NCBI GenBank assembly: GCA_965198755.1
Contig: OZ240673.1
Span: 3,472,001 to 3,536,000, forward strand
Length of the DNA stretch: 64,000 nt
Direction of reading: 5' to 3'
Origin: BOG-908 sp963692875
GTDB lineage: Bacteria; Pseudomonadota; Alphaproteobacteria; Acetobacterales; Acetobacteraceae
Below are positions 58,712-64,000 of the stretch, one piece after another; position 1 is the first letter of the stretch, and every line of letters begins with the position of its first letter. Below the pieces are notes generated by a model. The model worked only from the letters and a program-made list of their open reading frames with translations, had not been told where the DNA came from and did no database searches. The position numbers and the translations under genes were made by a program.

Positions 58712-60226
58712 CTAGCTGCCGCTCGCCCGCAGCCGAAGGTCCGGCAGCCCCACCGCCACCACGAACGCCGCCACGACCAGCGCCGCGCAGCCGCCGAACG
58801 CCACGTGGAACCCGGCCGACAGCGCCACGCGCCCCGCCGCCATCGCCTGCGGACCCAGCGCTGCCAGCGCACCGCCCGGCCGCAGCGCGCCCAGATCGTG
58901 CGCCTGTCGGTAGCCCGCGGCGGCCAAAGACGCGGCGAAGGTGGAGGTGAGCAGGGCACCGGCCAGGGTGCTGCCGAACGCGCTGCCCATCGAGCGCAGG
59001 AACAGGAAGGTCCCGGTGGCAGTACCCACGTCCCGTCGTTCCGCCGCGTTCTGCACCGTCAGCAACACGTTGGGCATACACACGCCGATGCCGACGCCGA
59101 CGACGGCCATGAACGCGATCACCAGGGGCTGCGGCGTCGCCTGCCCCACGGCGGCCAGGCCCGCGAACCCGGCCGCAGCACACGCCAATCCGCCGACGAT
59201 GATCGGCTTGGTACGGCCGATGCGCCGGCTGGCCTGACCGCCGGAGAACGCGCCCACCACGTTGAACAGCAGGAACGGCGTCAGCACCAGGCCGGAGTCC
59301 GAGGCGTCCAGTCCGCGGTCCAGCTGGAAGTATAGCGGCAGCAGGAAGGTGGTGCCGAGCAGCACCAGCGAGCTGAGGAACGCCAGCGTGACGCTGCGGC
59401 TGAACACCGAGGCGGCGAACAGGCGCGGCGGCAGGATGGGATTGGCGCATCGGCGTTCGTGCAGGATGAGGCCAACGCTCAGCAGGACTGCAGCGGTGAG
59501 CAGGCCCAGCACCGGACCCGACGACCAGCCCGGCGGCGCGCTGCCCCAGCTCAGCGCCATCAGCAGGGCGGTCACCGCGGAGGTCAGCAGGGCGGCACCC
59601 AGGTAGTCGATGCGGCCGCCGGCGCGGCGCACCGGCAGCTCGCGCAGCGCACGCTCGCACAGCCAGGTGGCGGCCAGGCCGAGCGGCAGGTTGATCCAGA
59701 AGACGAAGGTCCAGGACAGGTGGTCCGTCGCCCAGCCGCCCAGCACCGGGCCGCCGACGGAGGCGACACCCCACATGGCCGCGAGGTAGCCCTGGTAGCG
59801 GCCGCGCTCGGCAGGGGCCACCACGTCGGCGATCACCGCCTGTGCCATCGCCATCAGCCCGCCGCCGCCGATGCCCTGCACCGCGCGCGCGGCGATGAGC
59901 TGCGGAAACGACTGCGCCAGCGCACACAGCACAGAGGCGGCGATGAACACCGCGAGCGCGATCAGCAGCAGCATGCGCCGGCCGTACATGTCGGACAGCT
60001 TGCCGTAGATGGGCGTGGCCGAGGTGGAGGTGAGCAGGTAGGCGGTGACGATCCAGGACAGGTGGCGGAAGCCGCCGAGCTGGGCGGCGATGGCGGGGAC
60101 GGCGGGGACGACGACCGTCTGGTCGAGCGCGGCAAGCAGCACGCACAGCATGATGCCGGTGATGACGCGGACGATCTGCTGGTGGGTGTAGGCGGGGAGC
60201 AGGGTGGCGGTTTGGGAGGATTGCAT
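58712..60226 (-). CDS. MFS multidrug exporter, DHA2 (EmrB/QacA) family
   Basis: A 504-residue inner-membrane proton-driven exporter with about fourteen transmembrane segments. Motif A GKLSDMYGRRMLLL, the DHA motif LDQTVVVPAVPAIA in TM1, WIVTAYLL, and motif C GGPVLGGWATDHLSWTFVFW are present. Substrates are likely hydrophobic toxicants or drugs. There is no membrane-fusion partner next to it. The IS110 insertion lies just beyond its stop codon and should not disrupt it. Confidence 0.93.
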   Translation of the reverse strand: MQSSQTATLLPAYTHQQIVRVITGIMLCVLLAALDQTVVVPAVPAIAAQLGGFRHLSWIVTAYLLTSTSATPIYGKLSDMYGRRMLLLIALAVFIAASVLCALAQSFPQLIAARAVQGIGGGGLMAMAQAVIADVVAPAERGRYQGYLAAMWGVASVGGPVLGGWATDHLSWTFVFWINLPLGLAATWLCERALRELPVRRAGGRIDYLGAALLTSAVTALLMALSWGSAPPGWSSGPVLGLLTAAVLLSVGLILHERRCANPILPPRLFAASVFSRSVTLAFLSSLVLLGTTFLLPLYFQLDRGLDASDSGLVLTPFLLFNVVGAFSGGQASRRIGRTKPIIVGGLACAAAGFAGLAAVGQATPQPLVIAFMAVVGVGIGVCMPNVLLTVQNAAERRDVGTATGTFLFLRSMGSAFGSTLAGALLTSTFAASLAAAGYRQAHDLGALRPGGALAALGPQAMAAGRVALSAGFHVAFGGCAALVVAAFVVAVGLPDLRLRASGS

Positions 60227-60240
60227 CTCGGATCCGGACG

Positions 60241-60378
60241 AAAGAAAGAAAGGCCTTCTTTTTTGAAAAAAAGAAGCAAAAAACTTTTGGCACGGCTGTC
60301 GCGGAGTCTCCCGCAGCGCGCACCCAAGGGAACAAAAGTTTTTTGGTTCTTTTTTTCAAAAAAGAACCGCTTGCTTTG
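60241..60378 (+). repeat. AT-arm composite repeat, class I (arms B-stem/A)
   Basis: Left arm CTTCTTTTTTG/AAAAAAAGAAGC (B stem with A loop), core CTGTCGCGGAGTCTCCCGCA, then GCGCGCACCCAAGGGAAC, right arm A. Confidence 0.9.
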
Positions 60379-60381
60379 CTG

Positions 60382-61023
60382 CTACCCAACAACCCCAGGT
60401 GAGACTACGCGCCAGGCGGTGAAGGCCGCAACCAACGCGACGACAGGCAGCGCGGCGAGCGTCACGGACTGGTGCGCGTGCAGGCCAAACGTGGCGGCGA
60501 CCGCGCCGGCGAACAGGCCGAGCCAGGGAACCGCCTGCAGCAGCCAGTCGGCGTTCTCGGCCTGGCCGATGGCGAGCATTCCCAGGCCGCGGCCGAGCTT
60601 GACCAGCGTGCCGGTGACGTAGGTGACGCTGACGGAGACGGGGCCGGCCTGCTGCATGGACGCGTTCAGCATGCCCATCGCGAACGTCAGGGCCACCGCC
60701 TCGCCGTGCCGGGTGAAGCTGGGCAGGGCGAGCAGCGGCGCGATGAGTGCCAGGATGACGGACAGGCGATGCCGCCCGGCCAGGGTGGCCGCGACGGTTC
60801 CGAACGCGGCGCCGCCGACAAAGGCCGACAGGATGAGGGCGATCAGGCCGGCGCGCGCCAGGTTGCCCTCGGCGATGGCGGCGCCGAGCGATGTCGTGTT
60901 GCCGCTCATGAACGAGACGTAGAGGTCGTGCAGAAGGGACAGGCCGCACGCGTCCACTGCGCCGGCGAGTGCGGCGAGGCAGCAGACGGTGGCAAGGCCG
61001 AGCTTTGCGTCAGGGACAGGCAA
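60382..61023 (-). CDS. YoaK/DUF1275-family membrane protein
   Basis: A 213-residue inner-membrane protein with about six hydrophobic helices. The family signature is DACGLSLLHDLYVSFMSGNTTSLG (Asp and Asn in TM1-TM2), then MGMLNASMQQAGPVSVSVTYVTGTLVKLG. Function unknown in the family. No ATG precedes the signature in frame; TTG 61023 (LPVPDAKLGL) is my best start, since sequence further upstream is repeat. The start is therefore uncertain. Confidence 0.82.
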   Translation of the reverse strand: MPVPDAKLGLATVCCLAALAGAVDACGLSLLHDLYVSFMSGNTTSLGAAIAEGNLARAGLIALILSAFVGGAAFGTVAATLAGRHRLSVILALIAPLLALPSFTRHGEAVALTFAMGMLNASMQQAGPVSVSVTYVTGTLVKLGRGLGMLAIGQAENADWLLQAVPWLGLFAGAVAATFGLHAHQSVTLAALPVVALVAAFTAWRVVSPGVVG

Positions 61024-61110
61024 GGACGTGGTGCTTTTTGAATGTTGGTATGGGAAGTCGCCTTGGGGGCCGCAGGATACCAGCCGGTCTGGACATTGAG
61101 TGATATCAAG

Positions 61111-61252
61111 AAAAGAAAGAAAGCAGTTCTTTTTTGAAAAAAAGAACCAAAAAACTTTTGTTCCCTTGGGTGTAGGCTGAGGGAGAGTCCGCGACAGCGC
61201 TGACAAAAGCTTTTTGCTTCTTTTTCTCGAAAAAGAAGGCCTTGCTTTCTTG
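61111..61252 (-). repeat. AT-arm composite repeat, class I (arms A/B)
   Basis: Left arm A, core TTCCCTTGGGTGTAGGCTGA, then GAGTCCGCGACAG, right arm B. Confidence 0.9.
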
Positions 61253-61334
61253 CTACCAGTGATTGCTGAAATCACTGTTTCGGCTGCTGCTCCAACGCGG
61301 GTCAGTCATACTCCAGCACGCTACTTGCAAGACG

Positions 61335-61433
61335 CTCTGGTGCTCATGCCGCACGAAGATCGGCTTGCCCGTTCGGATCGATGGCGCAGGCAAGCCGAGC
61401 CGCCCGCGCGGCCGAAAAACCACGCTGCCTGGC
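61335..61433 (+). repeat. Dispersed repeat (paired with 26223-26320)
   Basis: It contains CGGCTTGCC...GGCAAGCCG, an internal inverted repeat, and aligns block by block with 26223-26320. No reading frame is conserved between the copies. Confidence 0.6.
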
Positions 61434-61484
61434 TACCCGGGCTGTCTCCTCAAACAGAAGCGGCATAACAGAACATCTGTTTCC

Positions 61485-61568
61485 TGGAATACGCGCTGCA
61501 TGCAACTCCGCGACAGCCGCACCCAAAATCTTTTTCTGCTTTCTTAAAAAAAAAGCAGGCCTTGCTGG
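61485..61568 (-). repeat. AT-arm composite repeat, right half (arm D)
   Basis: Core ACGCGCTGCATGCAACTCCG, then CGACAGCC, and right arm CTGCTTTCTTAAAAAAAAAGCAGG. The left arm is missing. Confidence 0.75.
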
Positions 61569-61575
61569 CATTCTT

Positions 61576-62127
61576 TCAAAACGCCGCGCTCACGACGTGA
61601 GCCCGCCTCAACGCGTCCAGGGCAAGCGCCACCGTCGTTTCAAGCTCGTCATTCACACGCACGATAATGGGATGCTCGTCCGCGCCCGGTTCCTGCAACG
61701 TGTGCAACTGGCTTTCCAGCAACGAGGCCGGCATGAAGTGGCCGGTGCGCCGTTCCAGCCTCGCCTCGAGCACCTTGGGGTCGGCTTTAAGGTAGAGCAG
61801 GCGCACCTGCCGGCGGCCGTCCACGAGGCCGTCGCGGTAGCTGCGTTTGAGTGCGGAACAGGTGACCAGGCCAGGTTCACCGGCGGCGATGCGGGCGTCG
61901 ATCCAGGCTTTCACCGCGCGCAGCCAGGGTGCCCTGTCCTCGTCGGTGAGCGGTATCTCGGCGTGCATCTTCTGCACGTTGCCTGGCGGGTGCAGCGCGT
62001 CACCTTCCTGGAACGGCCAGCGCAGGTGCGTGTTGATGTGTTCGGCAATGGTGGATTTGCCGCTGCCGGAGACGCCCATCACGACCAGAACGGAGTCTCC
62101 GGCCGCTGGTGCGGCTGGTCTGTTCAT
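61576..62127 (-). CDS. gntK: Gluconokinase
   Basis: Phosphorylates gluconate to 6-phosphogluconate; cytoplasmic. The 183 residues show P-loop VVMGVSGSGKSTIAEHI, FQEGDALHPPGNVQKMHAE, PLTDEDRAPWLR, CSALKRSYRD and HFMPASLLESQLHTLQEP, all typical GntK. The start overlaps the rpiA stop (ATGA), so the genes are coupled. In acetic acid bacteria and relatives this step feeds gluconate into the pentose phosphate pathway. Confidence 0.95.
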   Translation of the reverse strand: MNRPAAPAAGDSVLVVMGVSGSGKSTIAEHINTHLRWPFQEGDALHPPGNVQKMHAEIPLTDEDRAPWLRAVKAWIDARIAAGEPGLVTCSALKRSYRDGLVDGRRQVRLLYLKADPKVLEARLERRTGHFMPASLLESQLHTLQEPGADEHPIIVRVNDELETTVALALDALRRAHVVSAAF

Positions 62128-62831
62128 CTGTCCGTAGGCGTGGGCACCGCCTTGTTCGGCGTGAACCTGGTGACCCCATCGTCGCCGGCGACGAGTGCGA
62201 GCTCCGCCATGCCGACGAACAGGCCGGTTTCCACCACGCCGACCACCTGCTGCACGCGCCGGTTCAGCGCGCCCGCATCTTCGATGGCCCCGAAGCTGCA
62301 GTCGAGGATGTAGTTGCCGCCGTCCGTGAGGTACGGCTGGCCGTCCGGCAACGTGCGGCGCGCGGCGGATTGCGCGAGCGCGGCAAGGCGTGACTGCGTC
62401 AGCTCCCAGCCGAAGCGTGTCACTTCCACCGGCACCGGCGCGGTGGTGCCGAGCCAGTCGACCAGCTTGGCGCCGTCTGCGATGATGACGAGGCGCTTGG
62501 CCGCGCTGGCCACGAGTTTTTCGCGCAGCAAGGCACCGCCCATGCCTTTGACGAGGTCGAGCGTGTCGCGCTTGATCTCGTCGGCGCCGTCCACGCAGAT
62601 GTCGATGCTGGTGTGGTGGGCGAAGTCGGTGAGCTTCAGGCCGCCGGCGCGCGCCTGGGTGGCGCTGCGTTCCGAGGTGGGGATGCACAGGATGTCCGGT
62701 GCGCGGGCGATCAGCACGTCGATGAAAAAGGTTGCGGTGGAGCCGGTGCCGAGGCCTACGATCATGCCCGGTTGGACGAGGTCGGCGGCTTGCTCGGCGG
62801 CTTGGCGCTTCAGAGCGTCCCTATCGGGCAT
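62124..62831 (-). CDS. rpiA: Ribose-5-phosphate isomerase A
   Basis: Interconverts ribose-5-phosphate and ribulose-5-phosphate. The 235 residues contain VGLGTGSTATFFID, CVDGADEIKRD, KGMGGALLREKLVA with the active-site Lys, and DGGNYILDCSFG. ATG 62831 was chosen; in-frame sequence upstream is the repeat. It is coupled to gntK downstream and follows pgl across a composite repeat. Confidence 0.96.
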   Translation of the reverse strand: MPDRDALKRQAAEQAADLVQPGMIVGLGTGSTATFFIDVLIARAPDILCIPTSERSATQARAGGLKLTDFAHHTSIDICVDGADEIKRDTLDLVKGMGGALLREKLVASAAKRLVIIADGAKLVDWLGTTAPVPVEVTRFGWELTQSRLAALAQSAARRTLPDGQPYLTDGGNYILDCSFGAIEDAGALNRRVQQVVGVVETGLFVGMAELALVAGDDGVTRFTPNKAVPTPTDR

Positions 62832-62833
62832 GG

Positions 62834-62959
62834 AAGCAAGGCCTTCTTTTTCGAGAAAAAGAAGCAAGAAGCTTTTGTCTCGGCTGTCGCGGAGTTTTTC
62901 GGCGGCGTGTGTGTTGGGGAACAAGAAGGTCCGGGTTCTTCTCGGAAAGGAACATGCTT
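62834..62959 (+). repeat. AT-arm composite repeat, class I-like, decayed right arm
   Basis: Left arm B, core CTGTCGCGGAGTTTTTCGGC, right arm degenerate (GGGTTCTTCTCGGAAAGGAAC) ending in CTTAC. It separates pgl from rpiA within the same direction. Confidence 0.8.
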
Positions 62960-63674
62960 ACTTCCCTTGCGCTGCGTCGTCGGTGAACCACAGCAGATCG
63001 CCGGCAGCGCTCACCCGCGCGGCGGGTTGCGTCCTGTCACCTGCGAGCACTCGTTTCAGCACGTCGGCTTTTCCTTTGCCGGCAACAAGAAACACCACGT
63101 GCCGGCTACAGGCGATAGCCGGATAGGTCAGCGTCAACCGCGTCTGCGGCACGCCGGTGGTGACCGGTACCACCCAACGCAACGTCTCCTCCAGCGCCGG
63201 CGTGCCGGGAAACAACGACGCGGTGTGGCCGTTCTCGCCGAGCCCCAGCAACATCACATCGAACAGCGGCCGCGTCATGTCCAGCGACTCGGCTTCGTAA
63301 TAGGCCTGCAGGACGGCCTGGTACTCCCGCGCGGCCGCATCAGGGTCGCCGGAGGTCGGCATCGGGTGCAGCTGTCCGGGCGGCACCTGCACGTGGTCCA
63401 GCAATGCCAGCCTGGTCATGCGGAAGTTGCTGTCAGGGTGGTCGGGCGGGACGAAGCGCTCGTCGCCCCAGAACAGGTGCGTGCGCGACCAGGGAAAGCG
63501 CGCCGCGAACGCTGGCTCGGCCAATATCTCGAACAGGCGTTTCGGGGTGGAGCCGCCCGACAGCGCGATCGAGAAACGGCCCGGTGCGGCAAGGGCCTGC
63601 TCGGTCAGCCAGTCGGCCGCGTAGCGGGCGAGCGCTTCGGGGTCCGCCAGTGAGGTGACGTGATGGTCAGGCAT
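62958..63674 (-). CDS. pgl: 6-phosphogluconolactonase
   Basis: Hydrolyses 6-phosphogluconolactone in the oxidative pentose phosphate pathway. The 238 residues carry IALSGGSTPKRLFE, FWGDERFVPPDHPDSNFRM and LLGLGENGHTASLFPG, the family hallmarks. It overlaps the end of the upstream HAD gene by 8 bp, so the two form an operon reading toward rpiA-gntK. Confidence 0.95.
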   Translation of the reverse strand: MPDHHVTSLADPEALARYAADWLTEQALAAPGRFSIALSGGSTPKRLFEILAEPAFAARFPWSRTHLFWGDERFVPPDHPDSNFRMTRLALLDHVQVPPGQLHPMPTSGDPDAAAREYQAVLQAYYEAESLDMTRPLFDVMLLGLGENGHTASLFPGTPALEETLRWVVPVTTGVPQTRLTLTYPAIACSRHVVFLVAGKGKADVLKRVLAGDRTQPAARVSAAGDLLWFTDDAAQGK

Positions 63675-64000
63675 TCTCTGCACCCAGGATGAAGCGCTCC
63701 ACCGCGCGGGCGAACCCTTCCTCCTCGGAAGAGCTCGTGACGTGGGTTGCAAGTTTCCGCACCGCCTCGCTGGCGTTGCCCATGGCAATCGACATGCCGC
63801 TCTCGCGGAACATCAACGTGTCGTTCGGCTGGTCGCCTATGGTGGCGATCTGCCTGGTGTCCAGGCCGAGGCGCTTGGCCAGGAACGAGAGTGCCGCCCC
63901 CTTGTTGGCTTGCGGATGGGTGATGTCGAGGTAGTAGGGCTGCGAGCGCGCGGCCGACGCCGACGCGCCCAACGCGTCCTGCACCTGCTTTTCGGTCTGC
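63667..64000 (-). CDS. HAD-superfamily hydrolase, Cof type (C-terminal part)
   Basis: Only the C-terminal about 110 residues are inside the window; the gene continues beyond 64000. Visible motifs are the HAD motif III Lys in HPQANKGAALSFLAKRLGL and motif IV IGDQPNDTLMFRESG, followed by SIAMGNASEAVRKLATHVTSSSEEEGFARAVER, the Cof subfamily ending. It likely dephosphorylates a sugar or sugar-phosphate, in line with the pgl-rpiA-gntK neighbours. It overlaps pgl by 8 bp. Confidence 0.88.
   Translation of the reverse strand, partial: QTEKQVQDALGASASAARSQPYYLDITHPQANKGAALSFLAKRLGLDTRQIATIGDQPNDTLMFRESGMSIAMGNASEAVRKLATHVTSSSEEEGFARAVERFILGAENA

Larger units (their letters stand above)
61024..61575. 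other. Repeat-rich intergenic region
   Basis: About 550 bp without a gene: a full composite repeat (61111-61252), a dispersed repeat matching 26223-26320 (61335-61433), and a right-half composite repeat (61485-61568). Confidence 0.65.

Noticed and set aside
61576..62688. Longer frame extending the gluconokinase start upstream
   Set aside because: It overlaps the rpiA coding sequence; the ATG overlapping the rpiA stop gives a standard GntK N-terminus.
2231..62959. CRISPR array interpretation of the many repeats
   Set aside because: Copies are kilobases apart, flanked by genes, strongly palindromic and variable; there are no regular spacers or cas genes.
1..64000. tRNA or rRNA genes
   Set aside because: I looked for T-loop-like GGTTCGAATCC and conserved rRNA stretches and found none; I could not run a covariance search.

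Overview
The window is GC-rich DNA from the chromosome of an alphaproteobacterium, most likely a member of the Acetobacteraceae. That placement is an inference from the gene families: nadABC, a ChvG-type sensor kinase, rpoN-hpf, a Hint-domain protein, a GloVer-repeat secreted protein, a HIG1-like protein, and a pgl-rpiA-gntK sugar-phosphate cluster. I found no rRNA, tRNA, CRISPR array, phage module or replication origin. Most genes are housekeeping or metabolic and are densely packed in short operons.

Layout. 0-5 kb: TetR regulator with a GH13 alpha-amylase-family enzyme; HxlR regulator divergent from an NmrA/quinone-reductase-like SDR; DsbA-family protein. 5.5-17.4 kb: SDR, proA, YceI, a class III cyclase/AAA/TPR giant, a Crp/Fnr regulator, thpR plus a uracil-DNA-glycosylase-like gene, an APC permease, and an unknown. 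17.6-25.8 kb: M3 peptidase, nadA-nadB-nadC (complete de novo quinolinate/NAD pathway, with two strong operator-like palindromes before nadA), and a methyltransferase. 26.6-31.3 kb: pgsA-mobB-lipoprotein, a 2OG-Fe dioxygenase, and a secreted GloVer protein. 31.8-38.1 kb: an IS66-family insertion, an MscS channel with head-to-head overlapping HIG1-like gene, trpS, and a TylF-like methyltransferase. 38.3-48.4 kb: amidohydrolase, a three-gene membrane operon around a ClpB-type AAA ATPase, chvG, pirin, SH3-DsrE-moeB, queC. 49-57 kb: Hint protein, TPR/glycosyltransferase, hpf-rpoN, an SDR. 57.3-64 kb: an IS110-family insertion, MFS exporter, YoaK-like protein, gntK-rpiA-pgl and a partial HAD hydrolase.

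The striking non-genic feature is an intergenic repeat of about 130-150 bp, called here the AT-arm composite repeat. Roughly 34 whole or partial copies occupy most gaps longer than about 130 bp, whatever the direction of the flanking genes. Each copy has two AT-rich hairpin arms complementary to each other, flanking a GC-rich core. Arm types (left-arm view): A, stem GGTTCTTTTTT/AAAAAAGAACC; B, stem CTTCTTTTTC/GAAAAAGAAG; C, stem CTTCTTTTCTG/AGAAAAGAAG; D, stem CTGCTTTTTT/AAAAAAGCAG. Core classes: I, directional, running from CTGTCGCGG to CCCAAGGGAA; II, a self-complementary GC hairpin (CTGTCGCGCGC...GCGCGCGACAG); III, CTGTCGCGGACGGCTGAAAC... In classes I and III the type A arm is nearly always at the end away from CTGTCGCGG, so the repeat has polarity and occurs in both orientations (+ means CTGTCGCGG first).

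Both insertion sequences in the window have landed inside copies of this repeat. The IS66-family element made an 8-bp duplication. The IS110-family element carries, upstream of its recombinase gene, a readable bridge-RNA-like segment whose predicted target guides match the repeat arm it sits in and whose predicted donor guides match its own ends. That is the most informative system in the window.
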